Part shown: in pieces, positions 27,821 through 36,963 of the stretch
Position numbering within the stretch: the stretch's first letter is position 1
How the letters are laid out: each line of letters starts with the position of its first letter
DNA from: CAWAND01 sp963797485
GTDB taxonomy: Bacteria > Chloroflexota > Anaerolineae > Anaerolineales > E44-bin32
NCBI GenBank assembly: GCA_963797485.1
Contig: CAWCPF010000003.1
Span: 682,001-746,000 of the forward strand
DNA length: 64,000 bases
Direction of reading: 5' to 3'
Notes under the pieces: model-generated
Seen by the model: only the letters and a program-made list of their open reading frames with translations
Told to the model about the DNA's origin: nothing
Databases searched by the model: none
Position numbers and translations under genes: made by a program

Positions 27821-29620
27821 ATGATCGAACCCGATCGCAGTCAGTTGACCCGACACCTGGTGGATGTCGCCATGGGCCGGGCGCCGGCCGATCTGGTCGT
27901 GCGGGGCGGCCGTTGGGTGTGCGTCCAATCGGGCGAGATCATCGACGGTACAGATGTGGCCATTGCCGGAGAAAGGTTCGCCTACGTCGGCCCGGATGCC
28001 GGACACAGCCTCGGGCCTGAGACCCAAGTCATTGAGGCCGGCGGGCGCTATCTGGTCCCGGGGCTGCTTGACGGCCACATGCACATCGAATCCGGAATGG
28101 TTACGGTGACCGAGTTCGTGCGCGCCGTCCTGCCTCACGGCACAACCGGGATGTTCGTCGATCCGCATGAAATCGCCAACGTCTTCGGGCTGCGCGGCGT
28201 GCGGATGATGGTCGATGAGGCCGCCCAACAACCCATTCACGTCTGGGTGCAGATGCCCTCCTGCGCGCCGTCCGCCCCCGGTCTGGAAACGCCTGGGGCG
28301 GCGCTCGGCCCGGATGAAGTGGCCGAGGCCATGGCCTGGCCGGGCATCGTCGGCCTGGGTGAGGTCATGAACTTCCCCGGGGTGTTCATGGGCGACGAGA
28401 AGATGCACGCCGAAATGGCGCACACACGCGACGCCGGGAAGGTGATCGGCGGGCATTACGCGTCCCCCGATCTCGGATTGCCCTTCCACGGTTATGTCGC
28501 CGGCGGACCTGAGGACGACCATGAAGGAACCCGCCGGGAGGACGCCGTCGCCCGGGTGCGCCAGGGGATGAAAGCCATGCTCCGTCTGGGATCAGCCTGG
28601 TACGACGTCGCCAGCCAGCTGCCGGCCATCACTGAGTTAGGTCTTGACCCGCGCCATTTTCTGTTGGTCACCGACAACTCGCACTCGGGAACTCTGGTCC
28701 ATGACGGGCATATGGACCGGGTGGTCCGCCACGCCATCGGATTTGGGCTGGAACCTGTGACGGCCATTCAGATGGCCAGCCTCAACACGGCCGAGCACTT
28801 CGGCCTGGCGCGGGACGTGGGGCAAATCGCCCCCGGCCGGTATGCCGATATGTTGCTCGTCCCGGATCTGAACGACCTGCATGCCCAACTGGTGATCGCC
28901 AAGGGCCGCGTCGCCGCCAAGGATGGGGAGTTGCTTGTCGAGCTGCGGCCGTTCACCTACCCAGCCGAAGTCAGGCAATCGGTCAAGCTCGGGCGAGTGC
29001 TGACTGCGGACGATTTCAAGGTGGCGGCCAATGGAGACGGCCCGGTCCAGGTGAATGTGATCGGGGTGATTGAAAACCAGGCGCCGACGCGACACTTGAA
29101 GCTGACCCTGACGGCCACCGACGGCCAGGTGGCCGCGGACCCCGAGCAAGACGTGGCCAAGGTTGCCCTGGTCGAGCGTCACAAGGGCACGGGCGAGGTG
29201 CAAGTGGGTTTTGTCAAAGGTTTCGGGATCCAACCCGGCTGCGCGTTCGGCTCGACCGTAGCGCACGACTCGCACCACATGCTGGTCGTCGGCACCAGCG
29301 AGTCGGACATGGCTCTCGCTGCCGCCGAGCTGGCCAGGGTGGGCGGAGGGCAGATCGTCGTACGCCGGGGCAAGGTCATGGCCCTGGTCGAGCTGCCGAT
29401 CGCCGGTTTGATGTCCGATGAGCGCGCCGAGGTGGTGGCGGGCAAAGCCGAGGACGTCCTCGAGGCCATGCGCGCCTGCGGCTGCCGGTTGAACAATGCC
29501 AATATGCAGCTCAGCCTGCTGGCCCTGGTGGTCATCCCTGAGCTTCGGCTTTCCGATCGCGGGCTGGTGGACGTGGAGACCTTCTCGATCATCCCGGTGA
29601 TCGAAGACAGGATTGCCTGA
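27821..29620 (+). CDS. ade: Adenine deaminase (copy 1)
   Basis: The enzyme converts adenine to hypoxanthine plus ammonia, feeding the xanthine branch. The 599-residue length matches the Ade family. Visible motifs are PGLLDGHMHIESGMVT (metal ligands), GTTGMFVDPHEIANVFG, GGHYASPDL, TDNSHSG and the C-terminal domain blocks CAFGSTVAHDSHHMLVVG and LPIAGLMS. It lies 30 bp after the deaminase gene and one base before the GntR gene, so the three are probably one operon. A second, clearly divergent copy lies at 33710. Confidence 0.95.
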   Translation: MIEPDRSQLTRHLVDVAMGRAPADLVVRGGRWVCVQSGEIIDGTDVAIAGERFAYVGPDAGHSLGPETQVIEAGGRYLVPGLLDGHMHIESGMVTVTEFVRAVLPHGTTGMFVDPHEIANVFGLRGVRMMVDEAAQQPIHVWVQMPSCAPSAPGLETPGAALGPDEVAEAMAWPGIVGLGEVMNFPGVFMGDEKMHAEMAHTRDAGKVIGGHYASPDLGLPFHGYVAGGPEDDHEGTRREDAVARVRQGMKAMLRLGSAWYDVASQLPAITELGLDPRHFLLVTDNSHSGTLVHDGHMDRVVRHAIGFGLEPVTAIQMASLNTAEHFGLARDVGQIAPGRYADMLLVPDLNDLHAQLVIAKGRVAAKDGELLVELRPFTYPAEVRQSVKLGRVLTADDFKVAANGDGPVQVNVIGVIENQAPTRHLKLTLTATDGQVAADPEQDVAKVALVERHKGTGEVQVGFVKGFGIQPGCAFGSTVAHDSHHMLVVGTSESDMALAAAELARVGGGQIVVRRGKVMALVELPIAGLMSDERAEVVAGKAEDVLEAMRACGCRLNNANMQLSLLALVVIPELRLSDRGLVDVETFSIIPVIEDRIA

Positions 29621-29621
29621 C

Positions 29622-30362
29622 ATGCCGCGTCAAAAGCGCCAGCCGCGCCCGCGTCCCCTTTATCAGCGGACCGCCGAATCGCTGGAGCATCTGCTGATCG
29701 GCCTGGCCCCCGGGACCTTCCTGCCGTCCGAGCCGGCCCTGGCGCGCCAGTTGGGGATTTCACGCGCCACCCTGAGAGAAGCCATGCGGCCCTTGGAGGC
29801 CCAGGGACGTGTCGTCCGGCGGCAGGGGGTCGGGACTTACGTCGTCGAGCATCCCCAGGTGATCGAGACCGGCCTGGAGGTGCTGACCAGTATCCCGGCG
29901 TTGGCGGCGCGCATGGGGATGAAAGTCGAGATGCACGGCTTGCAGGTCACAACGCGCCGGATTGTCGAACGCGACGACAGCCCGCTGCACATGCCCCAGG
30001 GCTCGCGCGTGGTCGAGGTCTCACGCGTGATCGTGGCCCGCGGCCGGCCGGTGGCTTATCTGATGGACGCCGTCCCCGAGGATGTTCTGCGCGCCGACCA
30101 GATCCCGGCCGACTTCCGGGGCTCGGTCCTGGAGATCCTCCAGCAGCGCGGCGAACCGGGGCTGGACCGCTCTCAGGCCGAAGTCACCGCCACGGCGGCC
30201 TCACCCGAAATCGCCCGCAGCCTGAACATTCAACGCGGCGACGTGCTCCTGTACCTGGAGGCTTGCCTGTTCGATACCACCGGACGCGTGGTCGATCACT
30301 CACGCAGCTACTTTCTTCCCGGGACCTTTCGATTTCATATCGTGCGCAGGGTGGCAGCTTGA
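29622..30362 (+). CDS. GntR-family (HutC/UTRA-type) transcriptional regulator
   Basis: This 246-residue regulator has an N-terminal winged helix (FLPSEPALARQLGISRATLR, then EAMRPLEAQGRVVRRQGVGT) followed by a C-terminal UTRA effector domain, recognisable from SRVIVARGRPVAYLMDAVP and the closing DHSRSYFLPGTFRFHIVRR. ATG 29622 directly follows the ade stop. It probably represses the island from the palindrome at 26345 and is released by a purine-pathway metabolite; both points are inference. A CRP-like site and the carbamoyltransferase operon begin just downstream. Confidence 0.9.
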   Translation: MPRQKRQPRPRPLYQRTAESLEHLLIGLAPGTFLPSEPALARQLGISRATLREAMRPLEAQGRVVRRQGVGTYVVEHPQVIETGLEVLTSIPALAARMGMKVEMHGLQVTTRRIVERDDSPLHMPQGSRVVEVSRVIVARGRPVAYLMDAVPEDVLRADQIPADFRGSVLEILQQRGEPGLDRSQAEVTATAASPEIARSLNIQRGDVLLYLEACLFDTTGRVVDHSRSYFLPGTFRFHIVRRVAA

Positions 30363-30386
30363 TGGCCTGACCGCCAACGCAGACGC

Positions 30387-30406
30387 TTTGTGAAATTGCT
30401 CACAAA
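30387..30406. promoter_or_regulatory. CRP/FNR-like palindrome TTTGTGA-N6-TCACAAA
   Basis: A perfect 7-bp inverted repeat with a 6-bp spacer lies in the gap between the GntR gene and the first carbamoyltransferase, 59 bp before its ATG. It is the best placed of three such sites in the window. Confidence 0.55.
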
Positions 30407-30464
30407 CTCGATGGCCGGTCCTCGGGCCGGCGAACACAAAACACGAACCACAGGAGAAGGCACC

Positions 30465-31415
30465 ATGCGCAGTTTTGCAGGACGCGACATCTTGTCGCTC
30501 AAGGAATTTGAACGCGAGGAGTTCTTCCGGGTGTTCGAGGTGGCGGATGAGCTCGCGCCGTTTGCCCGCAACCGGCGCAATACCGATCTGCTCGCCCACA
30601 AGACCATGCTGACGGCGTTCTATCAGCCCAGCACACGTACGCGGCTGGCCCATGAGGCGGCCATGCACCGGCTCGGCGGCCACGTGCTGGGGTTCTCGGA
30701 CGTCAAGAACACTCGCGCCGGGGACTTCTACCAGGAGTCGATCAAAGACACGGTGCACATGCTCGAGTTCTACGGAGATGTGATCGTCATGCGCCATTTT
30801 CAGCAGGGCGCGCCGGCAGAAGCCGCCCACTGGGCCAGTGTGCCCATAATCAATGCCGGTGACGGATGGGGCGAACACCCGACCCAGGTCCTGACGGACA
30901 TGTACACCATCTACAAGGAACGCGGCACGCTGGACGGGCTGCACTTCTTGCTGGTAGGCGACATGCGCATGCGCACCATGCACTCGATGAGCTATGCCAT
31001 GTCGCAGTTCGATATCCAGGCCACCTACATCTCCCCCGCCGATATGTCGCTGACCGACGAGTTCAAGGCCGAGATCGATCAACTCAGCCTGAACTACCGC
31101 GAGGTCGAGCATATCGACGAAGCCATCGCCGACGCCGACGTGATCTACATGGAGCCGGTGGTGCAACCCGACTACACCAAGGCCCGCGACGAGCGCTCGG
31201 GGGACGTCTCTTTGACCCCGGCCAACTACCAGGTGACCCGCGAGGTCCTCAAGCACGGCAAGCCGGATGCCATCGTCCTGCACTCGCTCCCCAGGATGGA
31301 TGAGCTCCTTCCTGAGGTGGATGACACACGCCACGCGCGCTACTGGGTGGAAGCCTTCAATGGGGTCGTCGTGCGCATGTCGCTGCTGGCGCTGGTCCTG
31401 GGTGCCATGGAGTGA
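30465..31415 (+). CDS. Aspartate carbamoyltransferase-like enzyme (substrate uncertain)
   Basis: This 316-residue carbamoyltransferase has the carbamoyl-phosphate motif STRTR in FYQPSTRTRLAHEAAMHRLG, then HPTQVLTDMYTIY and LHSLPRMDELLPEVDDTRHA. It resembles PyrB more than ArgF. AGGAG precedes ATG 30465. The catabolic setting, upstream of a second carbamoyltransferase and carbamate kinase, argues against pyrimidine synthesis. It favours phosphorolysis of a ureido compound to carbamoyl phosphate. The usual ATCase text MHPLPR is altered to LHSLPR and SFE after STRTR to AHE, consistent with a different second substrate. Confidence 0.8.
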   Translation: MRSFAGRDILSLKEFEREEFFRVFEVADELAPFARNRRNTDLLAHKTMLTAFYQPSTRTRLAHEAAMHRLGGHVLGFSDVKNTRAGDFYQESIKDTVHMLEFYGDVIVMRHFQQGAPAEAAHWASVPIINAGDGWGEHPTQVLTDMYTIYKERGTLDGLHFLLVGDMRMRTMHSMSYAMSQFDIQATYISPADMSLTDEFKAEIDQLSLNYREVEHIDEAIADADVIYMEPVVQPDYTKARDERSGDVSLTPANYQVTREVLKHGKPDAIVLHSLPRMDELLPEVDDTRHARYWVEAFNGVVVRMSLLALVLGAME

Positions 31416-31448
31416 GACGACCATGAACTCTGACTGCCGGAGGGACGC

Positions 31449-32429
31449 ATGCAAACCGATCTGAGGGGCCGGGACTTCATTGGAGATCTGGACTTCAGCC
31501 GAGAAGAGATCGAGACCATCCTCGACGTGGCCTTTGATTTGAAGCGCAAGCGAGCATTGGGAGAGCCGCATGCCTACTTGAGGGACAAGGTCCTGGCGAT
31601 GCTGTTCTTCTTCAGCAGCACCCGGACGCGCGGGTCCTTTGAGGCCGGGATGGCTCAGCTTGGCGGCCACGCCGCCTTCATCAAATCTCGGACGACCCAG
31701 ATTTCGCATGGGGACACCGAGAAGGAGATGGGCCAGATCTTTGGCCGTTACTTTGATGGGATTGCCATCCGCCACGTCGAATGGGGGACCGGCAACCGCT
31801 ATCTCAACCTGGTGGCGGAGGCGTCGCGGGTCCCGGTGCTCAATATGCAGTGCGACATCTACCATCCCCATCAAATTCTGGCCGACCTGATGACGATCAT
31901 CGAGAAGAAAGGCCGGGATCTCCGCGGCAAGAGGCTGGTCGTGTCGTGGGCGTATGCGGCTTCCTACCTGAAGCCGATCTCGGTGCCTCAGTCCTTGATT
32001 TTGCAGATGCCGAGATTCGGTCTGGACGTGACCCTCGCCCACCCGCCAGAGTTTGCCTTGATGCCGGACATCATGGATCAGGCACGAGAACAAGCGCGGC
32101 GGTTTGGCACCAGTCTCGAAGTGACCGACAATATGGAGCAGGCGTTCAAGGGCGCCGATGTGGTTTATGCCAAATCCTGGGGGCCGCTGCTGACAACGAC
32201 TGACCAGGACCAGGGCAAACAGATCCAGGACAAGTACAAGGACTGGATCACCGACGAGAAGAAGCTCGCCATGGCCAAGGCGGACGCCATTTACATGCAC
32301 CCCCTGCCGGCCGATCGAAACATCGAGGTCACTGACGGTGTCCTGGATGGCCCCCACAGCGTCGTGTACGACGAAGCCGAGAACCGATTGCATGCCCAGA
32401 AGGCCGTCATGGCCCTGACGATGGCCTAA
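31449..32429 (+). CDS. Ornithine-carbamoyltransferase-superfamily enzyme (YgeW/acetylornithine-type)
   Basis: This 326-residue enzyme carries FFFSSTRTRGSFEAGMAQLG, the second-domain motif YHPHQILADLMTI and MHPLPADRNIEVTDGVLD followed by AENRLHAQKAVM. Spacing and C-terminus resemble the knotted N-acetylornithine/YgeW branch rather than standard ArgF, whose HCLP is HPLP here. In known purine clusters YgeW accompanies carbamate kinase. A GGAGG site precedes the ATG, and carbamate kinase begins 10 bp downstream. It probably phosphorolyses a ureido intermediate of purine-ring cleavage to carbamoyl phosphate; the substrate is inferred. Confidence 0.8.
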   Translation: MQTDLRGRDFIGDLDFSREEIETILDVAFDLKRKRALGEPHAYLRDKVLAMLFFFSSTRTRGSFEAGMAQLGGHAAFIKSRTTQISHGDTEKEMGQIFGRYFDGIAIRHVEWGTGNRYLNLVAEASRVPVLNMQCDIYHPHQILADLMTIIEKKGRDLRGKRLVVSWAYAASYLKPISVPQSLILQMPRFGLDVTLAHPPEFALMPDIMDQAREQARRFGTSLEVTDNMEQAFKGADVVYAKSWGPLLTTTDQDQGKQIQDKYKDWITDEKKLAMAKADAIYMHPLPADRNIEVTDGVLDGPHSVVYDEAENRLHAQKAVMALTMA

Positions 32430-32438
32430 AGGAGACCC

Positions 32439-33395
32439 ATGGATTCATCAAATAAGAGGAAGCTGGCGGTGGTAGCGGTGGGGGGGAATTCCCTGATCAA
32501 GGACAAGTCTCATCAGTCCGTCCCCGACCAGTACGAAGCGGCGCGAGAATCGATGGTCCACCTGGCCGACATGGTCGAGGCCGGCTGGGACGTCGTCATC
32601 ACGCACGGGAACGGGCCGCAGGTAGGTTTCATCCTGCGCCGCTCCGAGTTGTCCATCGACGAACTTCACCCTGTGCCCCTGGACTACTGCGGGGCGGACA
32701 CCCAGGGCGCCATCGGCTACATGTTCCAGCGTGCGCTGCACAATGAGTTCAAAGCGCGTGGTCTGGATCGCCAGGCGGCCACAGTGGTCACTCAGGTGGA
32801 GGTTGACAAAGAAGACCCGGCCTTCAAGAATCCGAGCAAGCCGATCGGCACCTTCATGGATGAGGCACTGGCAAAGAAGCACGCCGCCGATGAAGGCTGG
32901 ACCGTGGTCGAGGATGCCGGGCGCGGCTGGCGGCGGGTGGTCCCATCGCCGAACCCTAAGCGAATCGTCGAGCGAGACGCCATCGAGACGCTGATCAAGG
33001 CCGGCTTCATCGTGGTTAGCGTGGGTGGGGGAGGGATCCCGGTCGTCGCCGACGGAGATGGTGCGCTCAAGGGTGTGGAGGCGGTCATTGACAAGGACTT
33101 CGCCTCGTCATTGATGGCCTCCAGCATCGGCGCCGATCTGTTTCTAATCTCGACGGCCGTCGAGCGGGTCGCCTTGAACTTCAACAAGCCCGACGAGAAG
33201 AAGTTGGATCGAATGACATTGGCCGAAGCCAAGGGTTATCTGGCTGAGGGCCACTTTGCCAAAGGCAGCATGGAGCCCAAGATTCGGGCGGTCATCGGTT
33301 TCCTTGAGCGCGGCGGCAAGGAAGCCTTGATCACCGATCCGCCCAATATCCGCCGGGCTCTGCAGGGGGAGACCGGAACTCGAATTGTCCCCTGA
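32439..33395 (+). CDS. arcC: Carbamate kinase
   Basis: The enzyme uses carbamoyl phosphate and ADP to make ATP, CO2 and ammonia. The 318-residue length is normal. The N-terminal VVAVGGNSLI, VITHGNGPQVG, LDYCGADTQGAIGYM, GWRRVVPSPNPKRIVE, VSVGGGGIPV and VIDKDFASSLMA blocks are diagnostic. AAGGAGA precedes the ATG. It completes a three-gene module (two carbamoyltransferases plus kinase) able to conserve energy from ureido groups. In known purine clusters the equivalent gene is yqeA. Confidence 0.95.
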   Translation: MDSSNKRKLAVVAVGGNSLIKDKSHQSVPDQYEAARESMVHLADMVEAGWDVVITHGNGPQVGFILRRSELSIDELHPVPLDYCGADTQGAIGYMFQRALHNEFKARGLDRQAATVVTQVEVDKEDPAFKNPSKPIGTFMDEALAKKHAADEGWTVVEDAGRGWRRVVPSPNPKRIVERDAIETLIKAGFIVVSVGGGGIPVVADGDGALKGVEAVIDKDFASSLMASSIGADLFLISTAVERVALNFNKPDEKKLDRMTLAEAKGYLAEGHFAKGSMEPKIRAVIGFLERGGKEALITDPPNIRRALQGETGTRIVP

Positions 33396-33709
33396 AGTTG
33401 AGGGTCGACCAAGAAGAGGAGTTCTGACCGAGATCGAGTCGGCGTCGAAACGAGCCAATTGATGGTGTCAGGGCACTGATCGAGGCCTATCCGGGTTCAC
33501 TGGAGTAGAGAGCCATTGCTCGCAGGGTTATTCGCTCGATGCTGGTCGAACCGCTGAGGCGATCAAGCTTGCGGCGGTGCCTGAACTTGAATTGAACGAG
33601 CTTCGGCCTTTCTGCACATTGACCTGATGGATCGTTCGGATCTGTTCCGCGAGAGGAGCTCACACTATGTCTTCGAACTCAAGGCGGCGGCTACGTTCAT
33701 CAGCGAAAG
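33396..33709. other. Intergenic gap before the second adenine deaminase
   Basis: This 314-bp gap has no convincing gene, RNA or terminator. A purine riboswitch core was looked for and not seen. The composition becomes visibly more AT-rich here and stays so to about 36.9 kb, so the gap may mark an insertion boundary. Confidence 0.4.
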
Positions 33710-35521
33710 ATGTTGTATGAACTGACCCAGCAAGTCGTCGCAACCTCGATGGGGCGTGAACCGGCTGACCTTATCATAAAGAATGGTCGACTGGTCAATG
33801 TCAACGTTGGCCGAATCCAAGAAGGTATCGATGTGGCGGTGCGCGGCGGGATCATTGCCTATGTCGGGTCTGACAGTTCGCACATTCTGGCGGACAAACA
33901 TACCAAGATCGTCGATGCCGCTGGCCGGTACATACTTCCTGGGTTCATCGACACTCACGAGCATGTCGAAAGCAGCATGGTAGATGTACGCAGCTTTGCG
34001 GCGGCCGTACTCCCCGAGGGCACGACGACAATCGCCTGTGACAACCACGAGATCACCAATGTCTTTGGGCTCCGGGCAGTCGAACTCTTTCACGAAGCGG
34101 CGAAGGGACTCCCACTCAAAGTCCTGGTGGCGATGCCGGTCTGTGTCCCATCCATCCCGGGATTCGAGGATGCCGGTGCCACAATCACCGACAAAGAGGT
34201 CACTCGAGCCTACAAAGAGGGATGGGCCCAGCTTCAAGGCGAGCAGATGAACTTCCCGGGCCTCATCTACGGAGATCCCGGGGTACATGCCATTACGGCC
34301 GCATCACTAAAGGAAGGTGTCGTCCTAACCGGGCACTACGCCAGCCCCGAAATCGATGTGGGACTTCAGGCTTTTGTTGCGGCAGGCATGACAGGATGCC
34401 ATGAAGCCACAACGGCAGAAGAAGCACTTCGCCGCGCAGAGCTTGGGTGCTATGCCCAACAACGCTATGGGACGGCATGGTTGGACATGCCGAAGACCAT
34501 CCGGGCTGTGCTCGACAACCCTGATATCGATACTCGCTTCTTCTGTCTGATCACGGACGATGTGACCCCAACCACACTGGTTGAGGACGGACATGTGAGC
34601 CGGGTTGTCAGGGACGCCATCAAGGAGGGGCTGGATCCCATCCGAGCTATTCAAATGGTGACGATCAACGCCGCCCAGATGCTTGAAGAATCGCGCTGGA
34701 TCGGGACCGTGTCGCCTGGCAGGGCAGCCGACATCATTCTGGCCAGTGATCTTGAATCCCTTAAGATAGATCAGGTCTACTCTGACGGGGTTCTTGTAGC
34801 CGAGGCCGGAAAGATGCAGGTTGAGATTGCCCCCTACAGCTACCCGGATTGGGCAGTAAACTCGGTGCATGTGGAACCCATATCCACCGAGGATCTGAAA
34901 ATCGCGTGCGATCAAGATACGGCCCAGATACGGGTGATGCGAATCTTCCCTGGCATGGTGCACACAAAAGAGGAAGTGGTCGAAATAGAAGTAAAGAACG
35001 GTGAGCTGGTAGCAGATCCAGCCAGAGATCTAGCCAAGGTTGCTCTTTTCTACCGACACGAAACCGAAGTCGCATCCAATGCCAAGCGGAGTTACGGCTT
35101 CGTTAGCGGCACGGGATTCAAGCCCAACTGCGCGTTTGGCTCAACGGTTGCTCACGACTGCCACAATCTGATGGTCATGGGAACCAGCGACGAAGCCATG
35201 GTGTTAGCGGCGAACACACTCATCGAGTTGGGCGGTGGAATGGTGGTTGTCCACAATGGGAAGGTCACCACGGTTCCGCTGCCACTGGCCGGTTTGATGT
35301 CGCTCGAATCCGCCGACAAGGTGTCGGCGCAACTCAACGAACTTGAACGGGCCTTCAGAGACTCGGGAGTTGAGCATGACTCCGTCGAAATGACCTTGAG
35401 CCTCATTCCGTTGATTGTGCTGGTCGAACTTCACATTTCAAACAGAGGACTGGTGGAATTGAAGCCAGGACAACCCCCGGCCTATGTAGATCTTGTGCTT
35501 TCGGGTGCTGATCTATCATGA
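33710..35521 (+). CDS. Adenine deaminase (copy 2, divergent)
   Basis: This 603-residue enzyme of the Ade family has PGFIDTHEHVESSMVD, EGTTTIACDNHEITNVFGLR, LTGHYASPE, CLITDDVTPTTL and the C-terminal CAFGSTVAHDCHNLMVMG. Relative to copy 1, HMHIES is HEHVES and TDNSHS is TDDVTP, so metal and substrate contacts differ and another aminopurine may be the substrate. The codon choice is less GC-rich than in copy 1, suggesting separate acquisition. It is followed by a nucleoside-type transporter rather than by a regulator. Confidence 0.88.
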   Translation: MLYELTQQVVATSMGREPADLIIKNGRLVNVNVGRIQEGIDVAVRGGIIAYVGSDSSHILADKHTKIVDAAGRYILPGFIDTHEHVESSMVDVRSFAAAVLPEGTTTIACDNHEITNVFGLRAVELFHEAAKGLPLKVLVAMPVCVPSIPGFEDAGATITDKEVTRAYKEGWAQLQGEQMNFPGLIYGDPGVHAITAASLKEGVVLTGHYASPEIDVGLQAFVAAGMTGCHEATTAEEALRRAELGCYAQQRYGTAWLDMPKTIRAVLDNPDIDTRFFCLITDDVTPTTLVEDGHVSRVVRDAIKEGLDPIRAIQMVTINAAQMLEESRWIGTVSPGRAADIILASDLESLKIDQVYSDGVLVAEAGKMQVEIAPYSYPDWAVNSVHVEPISTEDLKIACDQDTAQIRVMRIFPGMVHTKEEVVEIEVKNGELVADPARDLAKVALFYRHETEVASNAKRSYGFVSGTGFKPNCAFGSTVAHDCHNLMVMGTSDEAMVLAANTLIELGGGMVVVHNGKVTTVPLPLAGLMSLESADKVSAQLNELERAFRDSGVEHDSVEMTLSLIPLIVLVELHISNRGLVELKPGQPPAYVDLVLSGADLS

Positions 35522-35651
35522 GGCGAACTCGTTCCAAACGAGAAATGCTCTCAGATGCTCATCGTCGGAAGGAGGCGGCCTGAACGAATAGCGACTCGAG
35601 CCCGAATTAGTCTCACGAAAAATCAGATCTACCTATGGAGGACTTTAAGTC

Positions 35652-36944
35652 ATGAAGAGCACGCTCTGGAAGGCGACCTTGGCCGTTGCGTTGTTCGCCA
35701 CGCTCGCCTCATGTGGGGGAACCGCTCCAACTAGTGCTCCCCCCTCGGCGGATACATCTGGCGCCCCAACTGCGATGCCGAGCGAGGCGGCCACAATGGC
35801 CCCCGAGGCTACAACTGCTCCCGCGGGTGGGGAGCTCACCTTCGGCTTGCTGATGGTTGGTCCGTACAACGACCATGGGTGGAGCCAGGCCCATTACGAC
35901 GCCGGCTTGTACGTCGAGGATCAGGTTCCGGGAACCAAGATGGTCTACATTGACAAGGTCAACCCTGCAGACAGGCCAGGTACGACAGCCGACCAACTCG
36001 CTGAGCAGCTGTTGGGCCAGGGTGCGACCGCGATCATCTTCAACTCAGATGACATGAAGGATGCTGCAACTCAGTTTGCGACGAACCACCCTGATATCTC
36101 GGTGATTATGGCTTCTGGTGACCAGGCTTGGCAGGATGGGAAGAACTACTCGGATTTGCCGAATCTGGGGAATGTTATGCCGTTCATTGAGCCAGCGAAG
36201 ATGATGGCAGGGTGTGCGGCTGCACTCACGACAGAGACAGGCAAGATCGGCTATCTGGGACCCCTGATCAATGACGAAACACGCAGACTTGCTTCGTCCG
36301 CCTATCTTGGTGCCAAGTATTGCTGGACGAACTATCTCGGCAAAGACGCATCAACCTTGGAGTTCAAGGTCACGTGGATCGGATTCTGGTTCAACATCCC
36401 CGGGGTCACCTCTGATCCAACTCAGGTGGCGAATGACTTCTACAACTCTGGATTCGATGTGGTCATTTCGGGAATCGACACAACCGAGGCGTTGACGCAG
36501 GCCAAGGCCATGACCGACAGTGGGACCCAGGTCTGGAACGTTGCCTACGATTATGAGAAAGCCTGCGACGAGGCTCCTGACGTTTGTCTCGGTGCCGCAT
36601 ACTTCAACTGGAAGCCGTTCTACAGAGACGAGTTGACGAAGATCATGGATGGGACTTGGGAGCCGACGTTCCAATGGGAGGGCCCAACCTATCCTGACAT
36701 CAACAACCCCGACGCTTCCTACGCTGGTTTCACCTACGGCGACGCGCTGAGCGCGGATGCCAAGTCCGGCGTGGAAAAGCTTATCGGCGAACTGGGTTCC
36801 GGTCTCAACCTTTGGACCGGTCCGCTCAACCTGCAGGATGGGACCGCCTATCTCCAGAACGGCGAGAAGGCAACCGACCAGCAGATCTGGTACCTGCCTC
36901 AGCTCCTAGAAGGCATGGATGGCCAAAGCGTTCCGTCGAACTAG
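35652..36944 (+). CDS. BMP-family substrate-binding lipoprotein (nucleoside/purine-type ABC transporter)
   Basis: This 430-residue exported protein has a signal peptide with lipobox LASC (Cys about residue 21), a Ser/Thr/Pro/Ala-rich linker, then a BMP/Med fold: GLLMVGPYNDHGWSQAHYDA, ATAIIFNSDDMKDAA, IGYLGPLINDETRRLASSAY and the late LNLWTGPLNLQDG. BMP proteins bind nucleosides or related ligands outside the cell. GGAGG lies 9 nt before the ATG. The ATPase and two permeases follow after a strong hairpin. In this setting a purine or purine derivative is the likely cargo. Confidence 0.92.
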   Translation: MKSTLWKATLAVALFATLASCGGTAPTSAPPSADTSGAPTAMPSEAATMAPEATTAPAGGELTFGLLMVGPYNDHGWSQAHYDAGLYVEDQVPGTKMVYIDKVNPADRPGTTADQLAEQLLGQGATAIIFNSDDMKDAATQFATNHPDISVIMASGDQAWQDGKNYSDLPNLGNVMPFIEPAKMMAGCAAALTTETGKIGYLGPLINDETRRLASSAYLGAKYCWTNYLGKDASTLEFKVTWIGFWFNIPGVTSDPTQVANDFYNSGFDVVISGIDTTEALTQAKAMTDSGTQVWNVAYDYEKACDEAPDVCLGAAYFNWKPFYRDELTKIMDGTWEPTFQWEGPTYPDINNPDASYAGFTYGDALSADAKSGVEKLIGELGSGLNLWTGPLNLQDGTAYLQNGEKATDQQIWYLPQLLEGMDGQSVPSN

Positions 36945-36963
36945 GCGGACGTAGAAATCGCCA

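Noticed and set aside
30300..32393. A 697-codon open frame on the minus strand across both carbamoyltransferases
   Set aside because: It mirrors strongly recognised plus-strand enzymes. In this GC-rich DNA the antisense frames often lack stops. No protein family features are visible. The same applies to long mirror frames at 6132-7490, 20342-21580, 22038-23204, 25577-26983, 27026-28522, 42769-44808, 52267-53673, 54140-55540 and 60215-61696.
33396..33709. Purine riboswitch before the second adenine deaminase
   Set aside because: The conserved loop and junction sequences of the purine riboswitch were not found, nor a terminator/antiterminator pair.
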